Shown here one piece after another: positions 7,654-17,800 of a stretch of DNA of 64,000 bases. The stretch's first letter is position 1. Each line of letters begins with the position of its first letter. A program made the translations under genes and the position numbers. This DNA comes from JALOOX01 sp964557955 (GTDB taxonomy: Bacteria; Desulfobacterota; Syntrophobacteria; Syntrophobacterales; Syntrophobacteraceae). Location: contig CAZLCS010000006.1 in NCBI GenBank assembly GCA_964557955.1, forward strand, positions 104,441-168,440, in the 5' to 3' direction. The notes under the pieces are model-generated. The model had not been told where the DNA came from. It was given only the letters and a program-made list of their open reading frames with translations, and did no database searches.

Positions 7654-9660
7654 CTACGGCGAATTGATCGTATAAACGGCCTGGTTGTTGTCTTCGCGGG
7701 TTTCCAAGATGCTCCCGCCTGCATCGGCCACTGCCGTGAATGGGCAGGGTGCGCCTCCGGTCAGAGACAACCTGCTTGCACTGACCCGGAGCGTCACGCT
7801 CTGCCCCGGTTTGAGCTTCTTGATCTTGATGGGTCTTTTGAGAATCGACTGCACACCGTCAGGATGGACGACGTTCATGACGCAGACCGGGGAGGGTTGG
7901 TTGCCCGCGTTGGTCACCATGACGGAGCCGCGCACCTTGTAGAGGCCCTTCCGATCCGGTCCGGCGACGGTCAGCTGCTGCCAGGCTGGACTCAGGTCGG
8001 GCCCCAGGACCACGGGGGGGAGCTCGCCGTTGCTGCGGCCGTCGCGAAGGTAGGAGCCCCGTCCAGTGCCCCAAAGCACGCGGGCACTGGATGCGCCCGG
8101 CAGGTCGTAAGCCACGAAGCCCGAATGGGCCGTGTTCAGCACGACCTCAAGCTCGCCGTCGCCGTCGATATCGGCCAGAGTCGGAGCCGCCAATGCCCCG
8201 TTCCAGCCCGGGCTGCCGTATGCTGATGGCAAAGAGACTTCATGCAGAACATTGCCCAGATAGTCCAGGATGTGGAGCTTGCCCGTGGTGTTGCTGCTCT
8301 TCTGGGTCCATGAGGCGAAAATGACTTCGGCACGCCCGTTGTTGTCGAGATCCGCCACCACCGGCTCCGAGGCGAATCGGAAGAACCCATCCGCCGGATT
8401 GTAGACGGAATAGGGCCAGTGGCCCTTTTCGGTTTTATCCAGCCCAATGCAGTGGACCTTGCCGTCAGACGATGAGAAGAGGATTTCGACATGGCCGTCC
8501 CCGTCCAGGTCCACCGTAACCGGGTTGGTCTGAGCACTCTCTATGACGCCATAGTCTTCACTCAAAGGAGCTCCCATGTCAGTGGGAACGGTGCTCCAGT
8601 CCAAGCCCGACGCCTGGAACCGGCTGCGGTCCGCGTTGAAAATGTAGGGTGTGTTGTACAGGTTGGTGTAAGGGTCCGTGTTGCAGTCGTGCACGTTGCC
8701 GACCGCCACGACCTCGTTGATGCCGTCGCCGTCCACATCCACGACGTTGGAAGGTCCGTGGGCAAAGTTGGCCCTCGGGGTGGGTTCCTCGTAGCAGGGC
8801 CCCCATCCCCGCGTCTCGAATTCGAGATCTACATAGGCCGGCACCTCCGCCCAGAAGTTCATGTCGTGCCCCGAATGGCCGTGATACATCGTGTTCGTGG
8901 AAAGCTGGGAACCGTCGGGCTGGTAGGCGGCGATGGTGATGGTGTCCGAAGGGACGATGATTTCGGGAAGCCCGTCTCCGTCCAGGTCCCCCAGGCTGAT
9001 GTTGGCGTTATAAACTCCCCAGGCCGAACCTTCGTCACCGCTTCCGAGGCTCGGCCAGCCTGACCGTACGACCCCCGTATGCTCCAGGACCCAGGTGTTT
9101 GTCTTGCTCCCCGCGGCGCGACCCACAACGATCTCCAGGTCTCCGTTTCCGTCGAGATCGCCCACCGAAAGGCTCCGGAGCTCGTTGCCTCCCGGGACCT
9201 GCCAGGGCCACTTGGATGAATCGAAGTATCCGTCCTTATTCAGGACCGAAACCCAGCCGCCCCCATGGGCTGTCACAATCTCCAGTTCTCCGTCCTGGTC
9301 CACGTCGGCGATGACAATGCCCGGCCACGTGCGGCCGACATTGCTCGCGTCAGGCTGGCTCCGGTCGTGCCCCGATTTCGCCCGCCATTTGAGCGCCCCC
9401 GTTGCACCGTCCAAAACCACGATGGAGTAGGCCGATCCGATGACCTCCTGCGCTCCATCCCCGTCAAGGTCGGCCACCGCAGGTGACGAGTACCACCCCG
9501 TCTCGCACCATGAAGAAAAGCATCCGCCGTTCTGCCACTTGATCACCGGTGCGCTGACCGCCGCTGCTGCACCAGCCGCTCCCGAGGCTCCCATCCAGGC
9601 AAAGAAGCCCACCAGAAGCCATGCAGCCGTCATTGAGACCGGTCGTAGTCTTTTGATCAT
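7654..9660 (-). CDS. Secreted FG-GAP/VCBS repeat protein with C-terminal CARDB-like domain
   Basis: The product is 668 residues from ATG 9660, which has a strong ribosome site (GGGGGGAT) just upstream; an in-frame ATG at 9738 lacks one. A signal peptide of about 35 residues is followed by at least seven beta-propeller blades carrying calcium-binding 'DLDGDGxxE' or 'DVDGDGxxE' loops. The last ~110 residues form a beta-sandwich of the CARDB type ('MVTNAGNQPSPVCVM...LKPGQSVTLRV...EDNNQAVYTI'). Such proteins are exported, calcium-stabilised and often bind polysaccharide or other surface partners. No enzyme domain is present. It appears monocistronic with a sigma-54-like promoter. Confidence 0.88.
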   Translation of the reverse strand: MIKRLRPVSMTAAWLLVGFFAWMGASGAAGAAAAVSAPVIKWQNGGCFSSWCETGWYSSPAVADLDGDGAQEVIGSAYSIVVLDGATGALKWRAKSGHDRSQPDASNVGRTWPGIVIADVDQDGELEIVTAHGGGWVSVLNKDGYFDSSKWPWQVPGGNELRSLSVGDLDGNGDLEIVVGRAAGSKTNTWVLEHTGVVRSGWPSLGSGDEGSAWGVYNANISLGDLDGDGLPEIIVPSDTITIAAYQPDGSQLSTNTMYHGHSGHDMNFWAEVPAYVDLEFETRGWGPCYEEPTPRANFAHGPSNVVDVDGDGINEVVAVGNVHDCNTDPYTNLYNTPYIFNADRSRFQASGLDWSTVPTDMGAPLSEDYGVIESAQTNPVTVDLDGDGHVEILFSSSDGKVHCIGLDKTEKGHWPYSVYNPADGFFRFASEPVVADLDNNGRAEVIFASWTQKSSNTTGKLHILDYLGNVLHEVSLPSAYGSPGWNGALAAPTLADIDGDGELEVVLNTAHSGFVAYDLPGASSARVLWGTGRGSYLRDGRSNGELPPVVLGPDLSPAWQQLTVAGPDRKGLYKVRGSVMVTNAGNQPSPVCVMNVVHPDGVQSILKRPIKIKKLKPGQSVTLRVSASRLSLTGGAPCPFTAVADAGGSILETREDNNQAVYTINSP

Positions 9661-10083
9661 CTTATCCCCCCATCGGATAGGAAACTGGAATGGACCGGGA
9701 TGACAAATTAGGGCACCACGATGAGCGAATCTCGCCAATCGGGTACCTCTGTATCCCGGAGATGCCTGTGAGGCTGCCGTTTTCCCGGCGCTCCTTTTGA
9801 AACGCCGGATCTATCGGCAAGTCTCATGCCATTCTCGAAGCTCGGAGCTGGTCAGGGGTCACGTTGTTTCGGGCTGCGTGAAGAACTGAAAAGGGGGGGT
9901 GGTCATTCTGAAGGGAAAATATGTGAGGACCCGTGTCAGACTGCTTTTTGAGATCAGAGGATGTTCTTAAACAAAAGGGCGGCACGGGCTGAGCGAAGCT
10001 TGCCCGTGGGCGGCTCTGCCGGGCAGGCCCTTTCCGGTCCATGGAACCCGCCTGTGAAGGACAGCGGGCCTGCTGCGGCAGCA
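9661..10083. other. 423-base intergenic region
   Basis: No gene is seen. It holds the sigma-54-like element at 9816-9831 and several short G+C-rich inverted repeats (for example CTGC/GCAG near 10070) just past the zinc-ribbon gene stop that may end that transcript. Confidence 0.4.
9816..9831 (-). promoter_or_regulatory. Candidate sigma-54 (-24/-12) promoter of the FG-GAP gene
   Basis: Minus-strand TGGCATGAGACTTGCC matches the consensus TGGCACG-N4-TTGCW at nearly every position, with correct GG/GC spacing. It would start transcription about 145 bases before the FG-GAP start codon. Confidence 0.5.
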
Positions 10084-10533
10084 TCACTTTCGTTTATTCT
10101 TTTTCTCCCTGGGCCTCTTCGAAGATGTTTTGCCCTTGCTGGCAGGCTCGCGTCCTTCTCTCTTTTCGTCGATGAACTTCACGAGCGGCATCGGGGTTCC
10201 ATCTGCGCCAAGAGGCTGATTGCGTTTTTCGGGTGGAATGGCAGCCAGGTCGAGCAGGCCGAGAATGGTGAATTTCCCCGGCCTGTTGTTCTTCATGCCA
10301 GCGCGAGCAAATTCTTCAAAAGTGTCGCGGTCCAGGACCACGGCAGGGCATTCCGGGCAGAAGAAGCCGGCCATGCCACCGACCACGAACGGTTCGATCC
10401 GGGTACCCTGGCGCACGACCATCACATAAGTCTGCTGCTCATTGACCAGCGCATGGCCGCACCTGGGACATGCTTCCTTGCCCCCCACATCGTCCGACCA
10501 GTAACGGTATCTGGGAATACTGGGATCGATCAA
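10084..10533 (-). CDS. Zinc-ribbon protein, last gene of the kor-hdr operon
   Basis: The product is 149 residues. A CPRCG pair (near residue 22) and a CPEC pair (near residue 59) would bind one zinc; between them is 'NEQQTYVMVVRQGTRIEPFVVGGMAGFFCPECP'. The tail is a lysine/arginine-rich, probably disordered stretch (…KTSSKRPREKKNKRK). No catalytic motif is recognised. It begins 32 bases after the HdrA/MvhD stop on the same strand, so it is probably co-transcribed and may serve in nucleic-acid or protein binding. The role in the operon is unknown. Confidence 0.72.
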   Translation of the reverse strand: MIDPSIPRYRYWSDDVGGKEACPRCGHALVNEQQTYVMVVRQGTRIEPFVVGGMAGFFCPECPAVVLDRDTFEEFARAGMKNNRPGKFTILGLLDLAAIPPEKRNQPLGADGTPMPLVKFIDEKREGREPASKGKTSSKRPREKKNKRK

Positions 10534-10565
10534 TCGCTTCTATGGCCTTTCAGGTTCGGCAATGT

Positions 10566-13007
10566 TCAATGGCCCGGTTCCGGGCTGTCCGGCTTCTGCT
10601 TCTCACTCAGGATCCGAATGGTTTCAGCGATCTCTTCTGCCGTGACACTCCTCCTGAGCTGCTCCATCCGCTGCATGACATTGGCGAATCGGACGCCTTC
10701 TGCGGCGCTGATCCATTCGAGCTGCAGCCGTTCGGGGCGGATACCGAGCTTTTCCATCTTCTTCCGGACTCTTTCCACCCGTTTCACCGTCCACTTGTTG
10801 GCGTCGATATAATGGCAGTCGCCGATGTGACAGCCGCTCACCAGGACCACCGGGGCCCCCTGGGCGAATCCGTGCCAGATGAAGTCTTCGTCCACGCGCC
10901 CTGAGCACATGGTTCGGATCAGCCGGACGTTGGGCGGATACTGGAGCCTCGAGACCCCGGCATAATCGGCGCCGGCATACGAGCACCAGTTGCACGCGAA
11001 GGCCAGGATCTTCTCCTGCGTCGCTTCGGCCAGCAACGTGTCAATCTGGTTGGTGATCTGCACATCGGTGAAGTGATTCATGGTGATGGCGCCGAAGCGG
11101 CATTCGGCGGCACAGGTTCCGCATCCGGCGCACGCCGCAGTATTCACCACCGCTGGCGTCTTTTTCTTTACGTCGGCGGTGATGGCGTTGTACGGACAGA
11201 CTTCGGCGCACTTGCCGCAGGATTTGCACAGCTCCGAGATGACCTCGGACGTGATGGGCTCCGTCTGGATCTCGCCCCTGTGCATGAGCCGTATGGCCCG
11301 GGCCGCCGTAGCCGAAGCCTGGGTGACGCTCTCCTTGATGTCCTTGGGGCCTTCGGCGCAGCCGGCGTAAAACACGCCGCGCGTCGCCGCGTCCACGGGC
11401 TGAAGCTTCGGGTGGGCTTCCAGGAAAAATCCGTCGGGGCTCAGCTGAAGCCCCAGCATCTCCTGCAGCTTCTGGGTTTTGGCGGACGGCTTCACACCAA
11501 TGGCCAGAACGAGCATGTCCAGCGTGTGGAATTCCAGGGCGCCTCCCGCTCCGTTTTCAACGGCTACGCGCAGGCTGCGGTCTTCCGTCTCCTCCACGGA
11601 GCCGGGCAGTCCTCGGATATACTGAACGCCCAGTCGACGGCTCCGGGTGTAGAGATCCTCGAAGCCCTTCCCGAAAGCCCGGATGTCCATGTAGAAGACC
11701 TTGACCTCGAGATCCGGGTAGTGCTCTTTCAGCACCAGGCTGCTCTTGACGGTGTTCATGCAGCAGACGTTGGAGCAGTAGGACCCGCCCTTGCGGGCCT
11801 GGCGCGAGCCCACACATTGAACGAAGCCGATAGAGCGGGGCCGCCTGTGGTCTGTCGGGCGGATGAGCTCGCCCCTGGTGGGGCCTCCGGCGTTGACCAG
11901 CCGTTCCAGCTCCAGGCTCGTCAGAACATTTTCAAAACGCGTGTAGCCATACTCGTCCATCACCGTGGGGTCGTAAGGCTCGAGCCCGGTGGCCACCACG
12001 ATGGTACCCACCTTCTCCACGATCTCCTCATCGGACATGTGGAAGTTGATGCAGCCTTTCTGGCAGGCCTCGACGCACTTGGAGCAGACGGCCGGGTTGT
12101 GGCCCAAACACTCGTGGGCGTTCAGCACGTAGGCCGACGGAACCGCCTGGGGAAAAGGAGAGTGGATGGCCTTGCGCGACGAAAGGCCCAGGTTGAACTC
12201 GTCCGGTCGCACCACGGGGCAGACCTTGGCGCAGTCGCCGCACGCCGTGCACTCCTTCTCGTCCACGTAGCGGGCTTTCTTCAGGATCTTGGCCTCGAAG
12301 TTGCCCACGTAGCCTTTGACGTCCACCACTTCACTCAGGGTGTAGAGCTTGATTCGGGGATGTCGACCGACATCCGTCATCTTCGGCCCGAGTATTCAGA
12401 TGGAGCAGTCCATGGTAGGAAACGTCTTGTCCAGCTGAGCCATCATGCCGCCGATGGACGGTTTTTTCTCCACCAGAACGACTTCGTAGCCGTTGTCGGC
12501 GAGGTCCAGGGCGGCCTGAATTCCGGCCACTCCGCCGCCGATGACCAGGGTCCGGCGGGTGAGGGGAAGCGTCTCAGGCTCCAGGGGTGCCAGGTCGCGC
12601 ACCCGTGCCACGGCCATCCGGGTGAGATCCATGGCCTTCTGAGTTGCGGCCTCGGGCTCGTTCATGTGCACCCAGCTGCAGTGCTCCCGAAGGTTGGCCA
12701 TCTCGAGCAGATACGGGTTCAGGCCGACAGACTGAGCCATCTGGCGGAAGGTGGGCTCGTGAAGCCTGGGTGAACAGGAAGCCACCACGATCCGGTCCAG
12801 TTTCTGGTCGACAATATCTTCCTTGATGCCCTGCTGGCCCGGTTCGGAGCAGGCGTAGGGCACTTCACGGGCCACGACCACATCTTCGATGCCGGCAGCC
12901 ATGTCGGCCAATTTCGCGCAGTCGACGGTCCGGGCGATGTTCAATCCGCAATGGCAGACGTAAACCCCGATTCGGGGACGGCCGGCCTGGAGCTCTGCTT
13001 TATCCAT
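10566..13007 (-). CDS. hdrA: HdrA-MvhD fusion, selenoprotein (in-frame UGA = Sec204)
   Basis: Reading through TGA 12398-12396 gives 813 residues. Residues 1-203 hold the HdrA N-domain (VYVCHCG) and FAD site (VIGGGVAG), ending 'TFPTMDCSI'. After the UGA comes 'ILGPKMTDVGRHP', where HdrA proteins have 'DCSxCIL', so the UGA replaces the conserved cysteine. A SECIS-like hairpin lies 20 bases after the UGA. Downstream are a four-cysteine ferredoxin segment (CTACGDCAKVC), the second flavin-domain half, two more [4Fe-4S] motifs (CKSCGKCAEVC, CAGCGTCAAEC) and a C-terminal MvhD [2Fe-2S] domain (FACNWCSYAGAD). Selenocysteine HdrA proteins are known in bacteria and methanogens. The role is the flavin-based electron-splitting core of an Hdr complex, with MvhD as electron entry port. 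An annotator ignoring Sec would call two genes. Confidence 0.93.
12354..12398 (-). promoter_or_regulatory. UGA selenocysteine codon with bacterial SECIS-like hairpin
   Basis: After the UGA (12398-12396), minus-strand bases 12375-12369 (GGATGTC) pair perfectly with 12364-12358 (GACATCC), closing a GGTC loop; the E. coli fdhF SECIS loop also carries GGUC. A lower helix can form between TCGG (12391-12388) and CCGA (12357-12354). Distance and loop fit a SelB-binding element. Confidence 0.8.
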
Positions 13008-13040
13008 GATCCGCTTCTCGTCGTAACGTGTGGAAAGAAA

Positions 13041-13183
13041 GTTTCTAGTTTCTGGTTTCTAGTTTCTGGTTTCTAGTTTCTGGTTTCTAGTTTCTAGTTT
13101 CTGGTTTCTAGTTTCTGGTTCCTAGTTTCTGGTTTCTAGTTTCTAGTTTCTGGTTTCTGGTTTCTGGTTTCTGGTTTCTGGTT
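13041..13183. repeat. Heptanucleotide array, 20 units of GTTTCTR
   Basis: Twenty back-to-back 7-base units alternate GTTTCTG and GTTTCTA with a single variant (GTTCCTA). It fills most of the gap between the MvhD/HdrCB gene and hdrA. It has no spacers, so it is not CRISPR. The same units recur at 19804-19858 and, inverted, at 20085-20212. Confidence 0.95.
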
Positions 13184-13274
13184 GTCGACCCTTTGATCGT
13201 TCAGGGTGGTTCGTGGTGAATGAACGACTGCTCTACGGCCTCATGGTCGATGTGCAGCGTTCCTCGGCCGCATC

Positions 13275-14858
13275 TCACTCCCAGCGAATGGTCTCGGCCA
13301 CCAGGGAGACGAGGTCCTTCATTTCGATTTCCAGCTCCTTGCCCCGGAAGGGGTCCTGCATGGCGCAGCGCAGGTGGATCTGGCACTTGGGGCAGGCCGT
13401 CACCAGAAGATCGCTGCCGGCTTCATGGGCCTGCCGCAGTCGCTTGACCTGCAGGGCCTTGGAGTAGCTGTCGCAGCCCGTCCAGGCACAGTTGCCGCAG
13501 CAGAGAGCCGAGAGGCCGCTCTCCTTCATCTCCTCGAACCGGCGGGGCTTGAGCCTGGCCAGCAGTTTCCGGGGAAGATCCGGCCGGTTCTCGAGCCGGC
13601 TGAGGCGGCAGGGATCCTGAAAGGTCAGGGACCGGTCGAGCTTCTCGAATCCGATAGCCCCCTTGTCGATTTCCCGTTCCACGAGATCGTAGAGGTGTGT
13701 GACCTTGAAATTCACGGGGATTCCCTGCTCCGGATAGTCGTGTGCGAAGGTGCGATAGCATTCCGGGCAGGCCGTCACGAGCTCTTCGATACCCGTTGCT
13801 TCAATGGCCTCCATGTTCAGCTTGGCCAGCCTGAGGTAGCTTTCCCGGTCGCCGGACCAGAGCAGATCATGGCCGCAGCACCGCTCGTCCGGCAGGAGTC
13901 TTGGCGTGATATCCAGGAAGTTCAGGACGCGCAGGCTGTCCACCAGGATGTTTCGGGTTTCGGATCCCAGGTGCTGCCGGAAATAGTGGTCGAAATAGGG
14001 AGCGCATCCCCCGAAGAAGAGCGTCTTGCTCTCCGGGTCGGTCTTGAGACCCTCCGGAAGCCACCCCCAGTGGTCCGTCTTCAGGTCGGGAGAGGTCATG
14101 CTCCTCATGAGGGACTGAAAGAAGCCCCCGTGAGCCTGCTGCCCGGTGGTTCCGCTGGACCGCTGCAGCACACGCATGTCCCGCACGAAGTCCGGGAAAT
14201 CCACCGCCGACGGACACCGGTCGTAGCACAGGCCGCACGTGAGGCAGGACCAGAGGTCCCGTTCGAGAGCTGCAGAATCCAGGTGTCCCGTGATGATGGC
14301 ATTGGCCATGGCCCGTGGCGAGAAAGGCTTGCCCGTGAGCGTCAGGGGGCAGGAGGACGAGCACTTGCCGCAGTCCTGGCACGCGTAGACATCGTGGGCC
14401 GCGACAATCTTTCTGGCTTCGGCCTCGTCCACGGACACGGGGGACTTCCGCGGCGTGGGCACGAGGGGGCTTTTGCCCAGGGATTCGATCTCCGCCCGAA
14501 AACCATTCAGGAACGAAAGCAGTCCTTCGGACTCCTCAGGCAGGAAGGTCACCCACCGGAGCCGTTCCTTGCCGAGACCCAGCAGGTCGAGGATGCCACG
14601 GGTGTCCTCCACGTGATGGGAGGCGATGAGCGTCCCGCTCCCGTAGCGGCATGAGCCTTCCTTGCAGCCGATGAGGGCCACGCCGTCGGCCCCCATCTCG
14701 AAGGCACGAAAGACCAGCGACTTGCTCATCCTGCCGCTGCACGGAACCCGAATCATCCGAACTTCCAGCGGGATCTTCGAACCGTTATCCTGCAGTGCCT
14801 GGTAGGCCGCATGGGGCCCCCAGTTGCACACGAAAACCACGATGTTCAATTTTTCCAT
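13275..14858 (-). CDS. MvhD-HdrC-HdrB fusion protein
   Basis: The product is 527 residues with three parts. Residues 1-130 are an MvhD-like [2Fe-2S] domain (FVCNWGPHAAY, VPCSGRM, GCKEGSCRYGSG). Residues about 150-215 are an HdrC-type ferredoxin with two [4Fe-4S] motifs (CQDCGKCSSSC, CLTCGLCYDRC). Residues about 300-510 are an HdrB-type catalytic part with two CCG motifs (DERCCGHD...CPEC and SALCCGNCAW...CPKC), which in HdrB hold the non-cubane clusters that reduce disulfides. No transmembrane segment is present, so it is cytosolic. It lies between the HdrL-like gene and hdrA. It is expected to partner HdrA; the actual substrate (disulfide or other) is not shown by the sequence. Confidence 0.9.
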   Translation of the reverse strand: MEKLNIVVFVCNWGPHAAYQALQDNGSKIPLEVRMIRVPCSGRMSKSLVFRAFEMGADGVALIGCKEGSCRYGSGTLIASHHVEDTRGILDLLGLGKERLRWVTFLPEESEGLLSFLNGFRAEIESLGKSPLVPTPRKSPVSVDEAEARKIVAAHDVYACQDCGKCSSSCPLTLTGKPFSPRAMANAIITGHLDSAALERDLWSCLTCGLCYDRCPSAVDFPDFVRDMRVLQRSSGTTGQQAHGGFFQSLMRSMTSPDLKTDHWGWLPEGLKTDPESKTLFFGGCAPYFDHYFRQHLGSETRNILVDSLRVLNFLDITPRLLPDERCCGHDLLWSGDRESYLRLAKLNMEAIEATGIEELVTACPECYRTFAHDYPEQGIPVNFKVTHLYDLVEREIDKGAIGFEKLDRSLTFQDPCRLSRLENRPDLPRKLLARLKPRRFEEMKESGLSALCCGNCAWTGCDSYSKALQVKRLRQAHEAGSDLLVTACPKCQIHLRCAMQDPFRGKELEIEMKDLVSLVAETIRWE

Positions 14859-14896
14859 ACGATTCTCTTCATCAGCTCACAGCTAACAGCTTCTTC

Positions 14897-17800
14897 TCAC
14901 CCAAAAATCTCGTCGATCATCTGCTCCAGGTAAAGCCGGTCACGATACGGGCTGTCCGCCGCGTTGGATGGGCATGCCGAGATGCAGTTGCCGCAGCCCT
15001 TGCAGAGGGCTTCATCCACAACTGCCGTCCATCCTCCGATGCTGTCAGGCCGGAAACTGACCGCCTGGTAGGGACACGCGGTTTGGCAGCGGCCACAGCC
15101 GCGACAGCGGCTTTCATCCACCACCACGGTGTATCCCTTGTTCTGCCGCGGACGGCGGGGCATGACGGATGCGGCGAGGATGGCCGAAGCGGCTCCCTTC
15201 ACTCTTTCGGAAGCGTGGATGGACGGGGGATTTGCCAGGAAAAGGCCCGGGATGGATGTGGCTCCGGGATTGAAAAAGGGAACACCGGCAACGCCCCGGC
15301 GCTGCATGGATGATTCGACCAGGTGCGGAAGCAGATCGGGCGACGGCATGTAAGGGATGGTCTTTCGCGCCTGCTCTCCCAGAATGATCGCGCCCACGTG
15401 GAAAACCTGCTCAGCACCTTCCATCTCCGCCAAAACCTGAAAATTTCCGACGGTCCCCCGAATTCCCTTCACCCGGATATTCTGGAACACGTGGATGTTG
15501 GGATGATCGAGACTCGATGAGTGAGGCTTATCCCGACTTCCGAAAAGAAACACATCCATGCCGGATTCGGCTAAAGTCTGTGCGCTCTTCAAGGCGGCCT
15601 CGGAATGACCGATGACGGCAGTCGTGAAGTTGTAGGGACGCGCCGGGGAGGGCATGGTCTTCAACCGTGTGGCGCGGCTGACTGAGCGGTCGATCAAACC
15701 TTTGAATCGCTCGATGGCCGTCGCCGGCTCCTCCGCGAGGAGCCTCAAGGCCTCTCCCCGCAGGTTGCAGGTTTCCACCATGGCGCGGCTGACACCCGTC
15801 CCACTGAACAGGGCATCCTTGAGGCGGCTCCTCTGGTCCGTGCAGGCGCTGCAGACGAAATCGAGCGGGCAGCAGACGCAGGAAGCCATGACTACGCGGG
15901 TCAGCCCTTTTTCTCGGATGACCCTGAGGAGTGCGGCGGAACCTTCGGGTGTGCAGGCCGCCGGGACGACCTCGGCGTGGGTCACGTAGGGCCGCTCGCT
16001 CAACGATGCGACGTAATCATCGAGCTCCGGAGCCCATCCCAGTGAATCGTTGCAGCGACAAGCGAAAACACCCAACCGCAGTTCCGAAGCAAGGCTCGGA
16101 TCGGGAGGGGTGAAAGAAAGGCCATGGCCCTTGAGCTGCTGAGCCTTGCCGCCGAGGACCCCCATGGCTTCGGCTGCGGCGGCAAAGCCGCGCAGCATGG
16201 CGGCGTAAAGATCGCTCCGGGAAGACTTCGTGCTGTAAGCTCGAATGACGTCCTTCCCCTTGATGGAAGGGGCAGCAGATGGATCGGCAATGATGACGAC
16301 GCCCGCCTGTTCGATCTCTTCAGCGAGGTGGTCGTCGTGAACGATGGCCCGGGGAATCCGGCAGACATCCAGGCACTGAAGGCATTCGGAACAGATCCCG
16401 CACTGGAGACACCTTTCGGCCTCGGCCGTTGCCTGCAGCTCGTTCAGGCCGAGGGCCACCTCGGCAAAGCTCTCCCGCCGAGCGGCCGCCTGCCGCTCGG
16501 GCATGTTGACCCGCTGCATGGTGGGAAGCTCCGGCGGGATCGAGCAGAAGTCCCGATCAGAAGGTCGGCTGGAACAGCCGCAGGGGCAGGCTTCTCCGCT
16601 CAGGGCCTCATGAACCCTGGCTGCCGCCCGGCGTCCCGAAGCCATGGCTTGAACCACCGAGGACGGCCCGCTGGCTGCGTCTCCGGCTGCGAAGATACTT
16701 GGGATGCTGGTCCGGCAGCAGTCATCAACGGCGATGGCACCGCGCGGATTTCTTTGGACCACTCCCTGAGCTGCGGTAGTGCAGGAGTCGCCGCACTGGC
16801 CGATGGCCACAAAGGCGCGCTCGAAGTCGAGAACCACCGGCGTGACGCCTTTCACCCTTACCGGCCAGGGAATGCCGTTTTCGTCCGGCGGACCGGGCTC
16901 GGTGAGGACGGTGCGAAGGCTTTTCAGTCGCCCCTTCTCACCTTCGAAGGCAATGACCTGGGAGCGGTCCACGATCTGGACGCCCTCTTCCAGGGCCGCC
17001 TTGACTTCTTCCGGATCGGCCGGGATTTCTTCGTGCGAAAACCAGGAGACGATTGTCACCTGTGCCCCGAGTCGCACCAGAGCTCTGGCCATATCGAAGG
17101 CTGCGTTTCCGTCTCCGATAACGGCCACCTTCTCCCTGAGCTCACTGACTTCTCCGCGATAGAGACGGCTGAGGAACTGCAAACATCCCTCGACTCCTTC
17201 CAGGTCCTCGCCGGGTGCCCCCAGCTTGCGGTCGTTCCACGAGCCGGTGGCGAGGACGATGGCGTCGAACTCGGTCTTCATCCGGTCCAGGCTCGAGTCC
17301 GCATTCACGCTCTGGCCCGTCCGGAATTCGACCCCCATCCGCTCGAGGGTCTTCAATTCGTGGTCCAGAATGTCGCGTGGCAGTCGGTGCGGTCCAATGC
17401 CGTAGCGCAGAAGGCCGCCGAGCTCTTTTTCCTTTTCGAATACCACCACCTCGTGGCCTTTTCGAACCAGATCGGCAGCCGCCGCAAGCCCGGCAGGTCC
17501 CGATCCGACGACGGCCACCCTCTTGCCCGTCTTCGTTGCACCATCGATAACGACCGCGCTTCCCCCCGCCCGGTCCGATCCCTTCAGAGATGCCTCAGCC
17601 TCCCGTTCGGCCGAAAGGGCATAGTCGGCGACGAATCGCTTGATGTCGCGGATGGCGAGCGGCTGATCCACCTCGCCCCGGCGGCACGCCGCCTCGCATG
17701 GATGCGTGCACACGCGGCCGCAGATGCCCGGAAGCACGTTGTCGCGCCGGATCAGCTCCAGGGCCTCGGCGAAGCGCCCATCCCGCACCAGCGCCATATA

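Noticed and set aside
13041..13183. CRISPR array
   Set aside because: Units are 7 bases, back to back with no spacers, and no cas gene is in the window.
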